DNA from: Bacteroidota bacterium
Lineage (GTDB): Bacteria; Bacteroidota; Bacteroidia; AKYH767-A; OLB10
Direction: 5' to 3'
NCBI GenBank assembly: GCA_016721435.1
Contig: JADKIC010000001.1
Coordinates: 124,001 to 188,000 of the forward strand
DNA: 64,000 bases
Within the stretch, counting starts at the first letter, position 1, and each line of letters starts with the position of its first letter. The notes beneath the pieces are model-generated. The model made no database searches and was not told where the DNA came from. It was given only the letters and a program-made list of their open reading frames with translations. Below are positions 1 to 8,297 of this stretch, piece by piece. The translations under genes were made by a program, and so were the position numbers.

Positions 1-511
1 TTCCTGGTCTACAGGTTCAGAAGTGAATAATAAAGGCTTCGAAGTACAACGTGCCATTCATCCCGAACATTTTACAACAATAGGCTGGGTAGAAGGAAAG
101 GGAACAGTGAATACATTATCCGATTATAAGTTTGTGGATAAAGATGTGAAAGCAAATACAGTTTACTATTATCGTTTAAAACAGCTAGATTTTGATGGAC
201 AGGCAACTGTGTCTGTTATTGTGGCAGCCGTTTTAAAAGATCAGGGCGTCTTGGTATTGGAAGCTTTTCCAAATCCATATAAGGAAGTAACAAGCATAGG
301 TTATATTTTATCCCGTACCTCTATGATTACCATTGAAGTCAGTGATATGAACGGGAAGTTGGTAAAACGATATCTGCAAGGGCTACAGAGCCCGGGTCAA
401 TATACAATGCCATTTTCTGCAAAGAGCAACGGTTGGTCTGCGGGAACTTATATGGTGACCGTATGGTGTGATGATCAACGCTATCAGTTGCGTATAGCCG
501 AAAACGATTAA
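1..511 (+). CDS. T9SS type A sorting-domain protein (C-terminal part)
   Basis: This is the 3' end of a secreted or cell-surface protein that begins before the window; the frame is open from base 2, so the GTG at 23 is not a real start. The visible N-terminal part (W-STGSE-NNKGFEVQR, then an IGWV-GKGT segment and YYYRLKQLDFDG) is the fibronectin-like module that often precedes sorting domains in Bacteroidota exoproteins. The last 80 residues follow the type A sorting-domain pattern: an AFPNPY motif, a short beta region, a DMNGKLV segment and a final GTYMVTV strand. Such domains direct export by the type IX secretion system. The function of the missing N-terminal part is unknown. Confidence 0.85.
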   Translation, partial: SWSTGSEVNNKGFEVQRAIHPEHFTTIGWVEGKGTVNTLSDYKFVDKDVKANTVYYYRLKQLDFDGQATVSVIVAAVLKDQGVLVLEAFPNPYKEVTSIGYILSRTSMITIEVSDMNGKLVKRYLQGLQSPGQYTMPFSAKSNGWSAGTYMVTVWCDDQRYQLRIAEND

Positions 512-532
512 CGTTTCTAAAACATTCTTCTT

Positions 533-1792
533 TTATAGAGTTCGTAGAAATGCATTAAAAAGCAGGAAGACCTCTTTGAATTTCGTTAATGGAAGGGTTT
601 CCGCTCTGTCGTAAATATCATGATAGAATGTGACTCCTCCTAAGGTATAACAGAAAAAACCCGGAACTCCTGCTTCTGTAAACCAGTAATGATCACTGTT
701 GGCTGCCTTGCCTCTTTGTCCGAGTTTTGGCAGGTATCCGTGAATAGTATTGATGGAATCCAATGTCTTAAAGGAGGATGGGAATTCAGTAGCATTAACC
801 ACCATCATGCCTTCATCGCCGGTACCCATTAAATCCAGATTAAGCAGGAACCGTATGTTGCTCAACGGAAGAACAGGATTCTCAGTATAATATTTAGAGC
901 CGACAAGACCGGCTTCCTCTCCGGCAAATGCTACAAATACCAACGTGTAGGGCTGTTGATTTTTTTCCTGTGAAAAATGCCGGGCCAGATTCAATAACAT
1001 CGCAATTCCTGATGAATTATCATTGGCACCGGGAAAATAAGCGGTTGATCCCATCCTCCCCAAATGATCGTAATGCGCTGTTAAAAAAATCAAAGAATCT
1101 TTTTGCTTGTTTCCTTCGATCATACCAATGACATTGGCTGTTTTGTAAGAGGAAATATGCTTTGAACAAATGTTAACCTGTATAGTATTTACATCTTTTT
1201 GCAAACTGGATTTCAAAACGATAATCAAAGGAACAGTATTTATATCCTGACTGACGGACCACGTTAATTTTTTTGATGTCAGAAAAATTATTCCTTCTCC
1301 TCCTGAAGGTGTTTCCGTAAGCTTTCTGCAATCTTCGTGTGTAATTTCATTTCCGGCAATGCTGGTATCAATCAGCAGCCATTTTCCTTTCAATTCATCT
1401 GCAGGATATAACCACGGACTCTTTGTAATTCTTTTAATAGGATAAGTACCCTTACAGGTTGATGTTCCGGGATCAACAATAAAATCCTGTCCCGGAATTA
1501 AAGCTTGGTTATTTATTGAAACATCCATACACCCCGGAAAAGTATTTACCGGAAATGAAAAATTCTGAAAGTAACTTTTTGAATTTAGTGGTTGAAGCCC
1601 TGCTTTTTTGAATTGACCGGAAATATATTTTGCAGCATTTCGGTCGCCATTTTTTACATAACCTCTTCCGTGGTATTTGTCCGAAGTGAGCTCTTGAATG
1701 ACTTCACGGGCATATAAACTATCCTGTGCACAAAGGAGTGAATAAGGAGTAGAAGTGAATAAAAAGAAAATCAGCCCCGGGAAAAATCTCAT
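533..1792 (-). CDS. M28 family metallopeptidase, secreted
   Basis: A zinc aminopeptidase-like enzyme of 419 residues with an N-terminal signal peptide (about 1-22) for export to the periplasm or cell surface. M28 ligand motifs appear in order: TAHYDHLG (H240, D242), GANDNSSG (D258), FAGEEAG (E292/E293), NLDLMG (about D322) and a late FYHD histidine (about 391). The region before residue 210 resembles the protease-associated insert of Bacteroidota M28 enzymes. The start codon overlaps the stop of the upstream gene by 4 bp, so the two are probably translationally coupled. The substrate is unknown. Confidence 0.9.
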   Translation of the reverse strand: MRFFPGLIFFLFTSTPYSLLCAQDSLYAREVIQELTSDKYHGRGYVKNGDRNAAKYISGQFKKAGLQPLNSKSYFQNFSFPVNTFPGCMDVSINNQALIPGQDFIVDPGTSTCKGTYPIKRITKSPWLYPADELKGKWLLIDTSIAGNEITHEDCRKLTETPSGGEGIIFLTSKKLTWSVSQDINTVPLIIVLKSSLQKDVNTIQVNICSKHISSYKTANVIGMIEGNKQKDSLIFLTAHYDHLGRMGSTAYFPGANDNSSGIAMLLNLARHFSQEKNQQPYTLVFVAFAGEEAGLVGSKYYTENPVLPLSNIRFLLNLDLMGTGDEGMMVVNATEFPSSFKTLDSINTIHGYLPKLGQRGKAANSDHYWFTEAGVPGFFCYTLGGVTFYHDIYDRAETLPLTKFKEVFLLFNAFLRTL

Positions 1793-2691
1793 GCGTTAAA
1801 TCTTCTTTTGATCAACTCTTCAAACTGACGGTATCGGGAAGAATCTTTCTCCCATTGAAACTTTACCGCAAGTGTTTCAGCAATCAATTTTTCCGCATCT
1901 TTATACTCCATCATGCTATTCAACTGATCAATACATTGGTGGTAGAACTGCTGATTGCCCTGAAAAAGTTCATTGATAAATGAAAATCGTTCGTTGATAC
2001 CAATAGATTGTTTTAAATCTCCTAAAGGTTGATGTTGTAATTTTTCACCCAAACTTTTCTCTGTTCTTGCACGGGTGATCTTATCACCAATGGTTTCTGT
2101 GGCGGCATATTTATTCGCAATAGTGGAGGGCTCATCATACAAAGCCGCAGCTCTTAATTGCTGAATGCGTTCTTCGATGGTCTTGTGCTCAATAGCCTTG
2201 CTTTCCTGTTGAATAACTTCAGGATGGTCGTTGGTTGATGACTCTATTATATGAACCGGAATTTCAACTTTAGAGTTAAAATGGTTTTCATTCGTTTCTT
2301 TGGTTTCATCCAATGTTTCCGTATTTGTCAGCTTACTAGTTGTCGATGAAATTATTTCCATGGAAATTTCCTGATGTGAAAACTGATTCCCGGTCATCAC
2401 CGATTGAATTTGGGAGATCAGGTTGTTTTGTGCAGCGATCGAACTTTTAATTGAATTTTCAATTGCCGGAATTTCTTCTTTTTCCGATTGGCTATCTGCC
2501 TTCACACCACTGTCATCCATTCCGGGTATAGTCGTAAATTTTAAATAGATTTTACGCAGGGTCTCTTTAATAATATCCTGTTCAATAGAAGGAAACTCAT
2601 GTCCGTGCTCCGGTAGGCGATTGACCAGAAATTGGAGTTCATTAATTAATTGAAGAATTTCTTTTTTTTCAACCTGCTTATTTTCAGACAT
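1789..2691 (-). CDS. conserved hypothetical protein, charged/coiled, Bacteroidota type
   Basis: A 300-residue protein with no signal peptide or membrane segment. The N-terminal 50 residues look helical. The middle (about 70-200) is rich in E, S, T and N and probably disordered. The C-terminal 90 residues (from SLGEKLQHQPLGDLK, through GINERFSFINELF, to LIKRRFNA) form a compact helical domain that I associate with uncharacterised Bacteroidota proteins. It is the first gene of a two-gene operon with the M28 peptidase, whose ATG overlaps this stop codon. I cannot assign a function; a cytoplasmic scaffold is only a guess. Confidence 0.7.
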   Translation of the reverse strand: MSENKQVEKKEILQLINELQFLVNRLPEHGHEFPSIEQDIIKETLRKIYLKFTTIPGMDDSGVKADSQSEKEEIPAIENSIKSSIAAQNNLISQIQSVMTGNQFSHQEISMEIISSTTSKLTNTETLDETKETNENHFNSKVEIPVHIIESSTNDHPEVIQQESKAIEHKTIEERIQQLRAAALYDEPSTIANKYAATETIGDKITRARTEKSLGEKLQHQPLGDLKQSIGINERFSFINELFQGNQQFYHQCIDQLNSMMEYKDAEKLIAETLAVKFQWEKDSSRYRQFEELIKRRFNA

Positions 2692-3006
2692 ATGTTTCGT
2701 TTATATTATTATAACGCATCCATGCGTTTCCGTATTTACAAAAATGCAATATTTTTTTGCGTTTCTCTTTTTTTCAGCAAAGAGTAATTAACAAACTACT
2801 AATGAATTTCCATCATACACTAAAACTAGCTTCAGTCGCTAAAAATTGTATGCCTGGGATTTTTTATCGAACAACACAGCACTAAATTGGATTTTTCTAA
2901 GATGCTATAAATGTCATTCAATTGTCAGATTTGTATTATTATGACATTGCTCACTTCAATCAGATCAATTCAACAGGCATGAGCACTGTACTTTTGCCAA
3001 CGGGAT
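2692..3006. other. intergenic region between divergent genes (315 bp)
   Basis: AT-rich divergent promoter region between the minus-strand hypothetical gene and the TonB receptor. It holds a TACTTTTG -7 box at 2989-2996 and a weak 8-bp inverted repeat, AATGTCAT at 2910-2917 and ATGACATT at 2941-2948. I see no cobalamin riboswitch, no clear Fur box and no ORF with coding character. Confidence 0.5.
2989..2996 (+). promoter_or_regulatory. -7 box (TACTTTTG) of the haem-uptake operon
   Basis: This matches the Bacteroidota consensus TAnnTTTG and ends 10 nt before the ATG at 3007. It implies a very short or absent 5' leader. No TTTG element lies at the 18-nt spacing seen for other promoters here. 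Confidence 0.4.
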
Positions 3007-5233
3007 ATGAGAAAGATTTCATTTATCATTATTTGTTGCTTGCTGGGAAATTTGTATTTTTCTAATGCTCAGAATGTAAAGTTGACAAATACAGAACGAA
3101 AGCCGTTGGAAGGGGCTATCGTTCAATTCTCTTCATTGTCCCAGCCTGACAAATCCGCTCTAGTCATTTCAAATTTTAAAGGAGAAGCCTGGGTGCTTGG
3201 ACTTCCTTTTCCACTTTTGCGAAGAATTAATCTGATGGGTTTTTTGGAGCGGGTAGACACTATTGCATCCTCAACCGGAATAGCTGTAGTAGTACTGACT
3301 TCCGCGCCTAGTCAATTGGGAGAAGTGACAGTAACCGGGAATCATTTGCCCGGATATCAAAAAAATGCAGTGGTGCCCGTTCAGGTGATTCGTCGGGAAG
3401 ATATCGAAAGAAGGGGGGCTGTCACGGTTCAGGATTTATTGACCCAGGAACTGAATATGAGAATTTCGTTTGATCCTGCACTGGGGAGTAGCTTAACCTT
3501 GCAAGGTACTGGTGGCGAACATATTAAGATTCTTGTTGATGGTGTGCCGGTGATTGGACGTCAAAATGGAAATATTGATCTCGGACAATTGAATCTGAGC
3601 AATATAGAGCGTGTGGAAGTAGTGAAAGGTCCTATGTCGGTTTTATATGGGACAGATGCATTGGGGGGAGTGATTAATCTCATAACCAAAACACCATCTA
3701 AAGAGAATTGGTCTCTTTCAGGTGGTTCATTTTATGAAAGTTCCGGTCAGTACAATGTTGAAGGTAGCGCCAGCCTTGGCTTGAAATCAACGGCGATTTC
3801 GGTGAACGGCGGAAGAAATTATTTTGATGGTTGGGATCCTGTTGATGAAAGTGGCAGATCATTTCTTTGGAATCCGCGGGAGCAATATTTCGGTAGCCTT
3901 AAAGTAACACAACGATTGGGCGGACTTAAACTGACTTTAAATTCTGCTTTCTTTACGGAAGAGATTATTAATAAATCTGAACCTACTGTTACTCCATATG
4001 TCGCTTATGCCACGGATCAGTACTATACTACAACCCGTTGGAGCCATCAGTTGATAGCAGATAAAAAATTTAACAACTTTTCTCAACTCAACTTCACCGG
4101 GGCTTACTCCAATTATGAATATGTAAAGAATACGTATCGTAAAGATTTAGTAGCCCTTTCTGAACAACTGACTGCGGATAATCTGGATGATGATACCACA
4201 GTTTTTAATGCCTTCTTTACCAGAGTAAATCATACCCTTTCCGGAAAAAATTTAAAATGGAGTCTGTTGTCAGGATTGGATTTTAATTATGAGCAAGGTA
4301 AGGGTAAAAAAATCGACAATAGTGAGCATGCCATGTATGATATCGCTTTTTATTCCAGTTTCGATTATAAGCTTTTCGACAAACTGACACTTCGGCCTTC
4401 CTTCAGAGCAATTTATAATTCTCAATTTGCGGCACCTATCATTCCTTCCTTCAGCCTGATGTATGCTCCCGGGAAATTTATGACGGCAAGAGCCTCAGTC
4501 AGCATGGGCTATCGTGCACCATCGTTGAAGGAACAACATTTGTATTTCGTAGATAATGGAATTCATAATGTGCAGGGTAATCCTGACCTGATTGCTGAAC
4601 GATCTAAGCAGGCCATGGCTTCCGTGGAATTCAAAAAGCCAATCGCTGATTTTGTATTTTCTGTTGAGCCCGGTTTCTTTTACAATGAAATAAAGAATAA
4701 AATTTCATTAGTGCAGTTTGATGCCAACAGTACACTTTATACCTATGTCAATCTGGACAACTTCAGTAGCAGAGGATTTGAACTTAAATCCCGACTTTCC
4801 CATAATAAATTCAGTGTGCAGGGTGGTGTCGCTTTCACAGGTACCCTTGGAACATTTGATGGAGATGTGGAACAACCCGAAGTGGCCTGGTATCCCCGAA
4901 GTCAATGCCTCCGCTGATTATAAAATTTCAAAAAGTAAAACTACACTATCCGTGTTTTGGAAATACTTCGGTCAAAGACCAGTGTTCCTGATGCAATCCG
5001 ATGGTGCATTGGCTCGTTTTTCAAATGAATCATTTAGCATGATGGATGCATCACTACAGCAACCAATTTTAAAGGATCGAATCGCATTGACTCTCGGTGC
5101 CAGAAACTTACTGGATGTTACCAATGTGCGTTCGGTGATGACAGGTGCTGCACACAATGGTGGCGGAGATGGTCAATCGCCCGTAGGAATGGGGACAACG
5201 TATTACGTGAAACTTAATATTACATTTAAATGA
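3007..5233 (+). CDS. TonB-dependent outer-membrane receptor (frameshifted)
   Basis: An outer-membrane receptor for energised uptake of a ligand, here probably haem. It has a signal peptide (1-21), a short carboxypeptidase-like beta-sandwich domain (about 25-100), a plug domain (about 105-230; ILVDGVPV, VEVVKGPMSVLYGTDALGGVINL) and a 22-strand barrel ending in YYVKLNITFK, typical of TonB receptors. As read, the first frame stops at 4917, but the barrel continues in the next frame to 5233. The switch fits one extra C in the C4 run at 4894-4897, giving ...AWYPEVNASADY. Total length is about 742 residues, normal for the family. The stop overlaps the start of the HmuY-like gene. The neighbours favour haem over other ligands, but this is inferred. 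Confidence 0.88.
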
Positions 5234-6252
5234 AGCAGCTGACACTACTCCTTTTGTTACTTGCTCTTATTTCTGTCTCTTGTCAGAAAGAAGATGAAGC
5301 GATTGTATTGCCTCTTCCCGGTGATGTATTGCAGTTGGTTGCTCCTATGGGAAGTAACTATGATGATCAGGTCTACGTGAGTTTATCGAAAGGGAAAATT
5401 CATGTGATGCCCTATCGTAACTATGACCTGGCCTTTGAAGCTTCCACTCAAGGATTTCATATTTACCTCAATGGTGCGAAGTATATGTTTGCCTCTAAAA
5501 CAACCACCTCTGACTTTTTTCTGGCAGACTCCTCCAATGCCAATTGGTGTGTGGATGCAGAACAATTGTACGCTGATAGTACTGCCATCGGAAACTGGTG
5601 GGTGCAGTCCGCTGCGAATGTGACGGGTTTAAGTAATGTATTTATCATTGACCGTGGAAGAATGGATCATAGTGGAGCAAGCCGTTTCCGGAAGCTGCAA
5701 GTGATGGCGGCGGATGATGTGCATTATGAAATCCGATTTTCAAATTTGGACAATTCAAATGTAACGGTGATGAATATACCCAAAGATCCAGCGTATTCTT
5801 TGATGTATTTTTCCTTTGAGAATAATGGTACTGTGGTTCAACAAGCTCCTCCATCGCAAGATTGGGATTTCGTATTTACAAAATATACCCATGTCTATTT
5901 CGATGAGCCCTTAAACAGTCCGTATCGTTATTATCCGGTAACCGGAGCGGTGTTGAATATCTGGAATCAGGTTTCCGGGTCTGTGATGAAGGCAGACTCC
6001 ACGCCTAATTATGTCCCATTTGATCAGTTTAAATATGATCTTGTTGCAGGAATGCCATTTACGACCAATGCGGATGTGATTGGATTCGATTGGAAATTTT
6101 ATGATTTTAACAGCAGCCGTTATTTTATAACCCCTGATCTTTATTTTGTCCTGAAAGATAAAAATGGATACTATTTTAAAATGAGAATGATTGATTTCTA
6201 CGATGGGAGTGGAAATAAAGGAACAATAACTCTTGAATACCAACGCATATAA
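5230..6252 (+). CDS. HmuY-like haem-binding lipoprotein
   Basis: A 340-residue lipoprotein with signal peptide and lipobox ISVSC (Cys 19), so it is probably anchored in the outer membrane. The body resembles the HmuY family, haem-scavenging beta-rich proteins that pass haem to a TonB receptor. Supporting patterns are a YDLAFEAS segment, QDWDFVFTKYTHVYF in the C-terminal half and a closing GFDWKFYDFNS region, which recur in the next gene. The ATG overlaps the receptor stop (ATGA), which indicates translational coupling and a common function. Haem ligands (His/Met) cannot be assigned from sequence alone. HmuY-like proteins also occur with other TonB systems, so the ligand remains inferred. Confidence 0.75.
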   Translation: MKQLTLLLLLLALISVSCQKEDEAIVLPLPGDVLQLVAPMGSNYDDQVYVSLSKGKIHVMPYRNYDLAFEASTQGFHIYLNGAKYMFASKTTTSDFFLADSSNANWCVDAEQLYADSTAIGNWWVQSAANVTGLSNVFIIDRGRMDHSGASRFRKLQVMAADDVHYEIRFSNLDNSNVTVMNIPKDPAYSLMYFSFENNGTVVQQAPPSQDWDFVFTKYTHVYFDEPLNSPYRYYPVTGAVLNIWNQVSGSVMKADSTPNYVPFDQFKYDLVAGMPFTTNADVIGFDWKFYDFNSSRYFITPDLYFVLKDKNGYYFKMRMIDFYDGSGNKGTITLEYQRI

Positions 6253-6263
6253 CAAATAGCACA

Positions 6264-7523
6264 ATGAAAATATTTAAAACAACTATCTTAATTATTACAC
6301 TCCTAATAGGGTCCATGCAGAGTAAAGCCCAGGTGGTGTCAGATCTAGTGTCTATACAGCAAGGATATACCAATCAGGTTTTCTATAGTATGGGAAATGG
6401 TGAGTTGAGTAATGTGTCCAATACCGATTGGGATGTGGCCTTTCAGATCAGAGGATTTCCTGCCTCTGTTCTTATCAACTCAAAAAACAATGTTCGCCTC
6501 TGGAAAGCAAATAAGGATGTGTCGCAATGGTCAGCAATGTCCTATGCAGATACAACGGGCATCGTGAGCAATCCTGCCTATGAATTACTCAATTCAGATA
6601 CCAGTTGGGACTATGGTGCGTTCAATATTACCAACGATACGGCAAATGATTTTGCTCTGGGCTGGGGCACGTATGATCCCCTCTCGCACGTTGTAACAGG
6701 AGACTCCATCTATTTTATTAAGATCGGTGCAGCAGATTACCGTAAATTAATGATCATTTCACTCAGTGGTGGTGTTTATAATTTTAAATGGGCCAATCTC
6801 GACGGAACAAATGAAATTACTTCAAGCCTTGCCAAATCGAACTTTACCGGAAAATATTTTGGCTATTATTCGTTGGTAAATAATGTCTCTATTGATCGTG
6901 AGCCGGTATACAATACCTGGGACCTGACTTTTTGCCAATATATGGCGGTATCTCCGGTTACATATAAAGTTACAGGAGTCCTGAGTAACGATAGTGTTTT
7001 TGTAGCGAAGGCCTTTCCCGTTGACACGGCCATCTCCGGTGCAGTGGGTTATACATTTAATGAGGCTATCAATACTATAGGTTATGACTGGAAAGCGTTT
7101 GATTTAAATTCCAGCACATGGATGATCTCGGATTCACTTGTGTATTTTGTGACCGATCGTCAGGGAAGTACCTGGAAAATGGTCTTCACCGGTTTTGATG
7201 GATCCAGTACAGGAATTTTCTACTTCAACAAAGGTCCTGCAACGACTACCGGTTTGTTTGAAACTTCGGCGGTGAAGTCTTTTGGCATTTTCCCGAATCC
7301 TGCCCGTGATTTCGCAACAATGATCCTGCATACAGAACAAACTGAAGAAGCAATAGTCAGTATCATCGATCTGAATGGTAAAACGGTCCACCAGTTTAGC
7401 ACGAATTTGAATGCAGGTCTGCAGAATGTTGGTTTGGATTTATCAAAATGCAAGGCGGGTCTCTATCAGGTGGTGGTCAGACAAGGCGATCAGTTTCAAG
7501 TGAACAGATTATTAATTGATTAG
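6264..7523 (+). CDS. HmuY-like protein with T9SS sorting domain
   Basis: A 419-residue exported protein with a signal peptide (about 1-22), an HmuY-like body (NTDWDVAFQIRG near 50; NTWDLTFCQYMAV near 220; GYDWKAFDLNSS near 275) and a C-terminal type A sorting domain (about 345-419: FPNPARDF, DLNGKTV, AGLYQVVV). The body parallels the preceding lipoprotein, so the pair looks like paralogues. One is lipid-anchored; the other is sent out by T9SS, perhaps as a released or surface-bound scavenger. It begins 11 bp after the previous stop and closes the operon. A strong hairpin terminator follows at 7541-7579. Confidence 0.75.
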   Translation: MKIFKTTILIITLLIGSMQSKAQVVSDLVSIQQGYTNQVFYSMGNGELSNVSNTDWDVAFQIRGFPASVLINSKNNVRLWKANKDVSQWSAMSYADTTGIVSNPAYELLNSDTSWDYGAFNITNDTANDFALGWGTYDPLSHVVTGDSIYFIKIGAADYRKLMIISLSGGVYNFKWANLDGTNEITSSLAKSNFTGKYFGYYSLVNNVSIDREPVYNTWDLTFCQYMAVSPVTYKVTGVLSNDSVFVAKAFPVDTAISGAVGYTFNEAINTIGYDWKAFDLNSSTWMISDSLVYFVTDRQGSTWKMVFTGFDGSSTGIFYFNKGPATTTGLFETSAVKSFGIFPNPARDFATMILHTEQTEEAIVSIIDLNGKTVHQFSTNLNAGLQNVGLDLSKCKAGLYQVVVRQGDQFQVNRLLID

Positions 7524-7540
7524 TTATAAGTTGTTTTAGC

Positions 7541-7579
7541 AAAGGGCTGTCGGAATTTTCGATGGCCCTTTCTTTTTTC
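7541..7579 (+). terminator. Rho-independent terminator of the haem-uptake operon
   Basis: A 12-bp stem (AAAGGGC continuing into TGTCG, paired with CGATG then GCCCTTT, including two G-U pairs) with a 7-nt loop, followed by CTTTTTTC. It lies 18 bp after the stop of the HmuY-like T9SS gene. Confidence 0.8.
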
Positions 7580-7658
7580 AACTGAATTGAAGAGGTTATT
7601 AACAATTTGCCGGACATGATGGCTACAAGCTTTAAATTAGTTGCCGATATACTGAAGA

Positions 7659-8297
7659 ATGTTTCTTGAACAAACCAAACGCGATCAGCCTAAGAGAGGT
7701 TGGATTGAAGTAATTGCCGGCTGTATGTTTTCCGGAAAAACGGAAGAACTGATACGTCGGCTGAAAAGAGCAAAAATTGCCCGTCAGCAAGTAGAGATTT
7801 TTAAACCCTCTATTGAATTGCGTTACGATGAAGTAAATATTGTTTCTCATGATGCCAATGCGATTCAAAGTACTCCGGTGCCTGCTTCTTCCAATATTCT
7901 TCTCTTAGGGCATGAAGTGGATGTGATCGGGATTGACGAGGCTCAGTTTTTTGATGATCAACTGCCCTATGTTTGTGAAACACTCGCCAACAGCGGGACA
8001 CGTGTTATTGTTGCCGGACTGGATATGGATTATTTGGGAAAACCTTTCGGACCAATGCCTCAGCTTTTAGCAATAGCTGATTATGTTTCTAAAGTACATG
8101 CTATTTGTATCTCTTGCGGTGACCTTGCTACTCATTCTCACCGCCATGTGAAAGATTCTTCATTGATCCTTCTGGGGAAAAAGAAAGTTATCTTCCGTTG
8201 TGCAGATCGTGCTTTGTTAGAGAACAAAAAACATCGCCATGGAGAACCAAATTGCTTAGTTCATAAGAATGTCGCATCGTTTATTTCAGTTGGATGA
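7659..8297 (+). CDS. tdk: thymidine kinase
   Basis: Phosphorylates thymidine to dTMP in the pyrimidine salvage pathway (cytosol). The 212-residue length fits type II TK. Walker A is GCMFSGKT (about 21-28), the Walker B-like motif is GIDEAQFF (about 92-99), and the C-terminal half carries the zinc-ribbon cysteines (CISC near 149, then further Cys/His near 180-205). Its last 29 bases overlap the MurF-Alr start, so the two genes are probably co-transcribed. Confidence 0.95.
   Translation: MFLEQTKRDQPKRGWIEVIAGCMFSGKTEELIRRLKRAKIARQQVEIFKPSIELRYDEVNIVSHDANAIQSTPVPASSNILLLGHEVDVIGIDEAQFFDDQLPYVCETLANSGTRVIVAGLDMDYLGKPFGPMPQLLAIADYVSKVHAICISCGDLATHSHRHVKDSSLILLGKKKVIFRCADRALLENKKHRHGEPNCLVHKNVASFISVG

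Noticed and set aside
2692..3006. Cobalamin riboswitch or Fur-regulated promoter upstream of the TonB receptor
   Set aside because: I could not find B12-box-like conserved segments or a 19-bp Fur-type palindrome; only weak short repeats are present.
4894..4897. Programmed +1 frameshift in the TonB receptor (CCC-C slip)
   Set aside because: Similar one-base breaks occur in many unrelated genes here with both insertion and deletion signs, so error is a simpler explanation.
4708..4905. Antisense open frames inside the TonB receptor and many other genes
   Set aside because: They are short, lack family motifs or signal features, and lie opposite well-supported genes.
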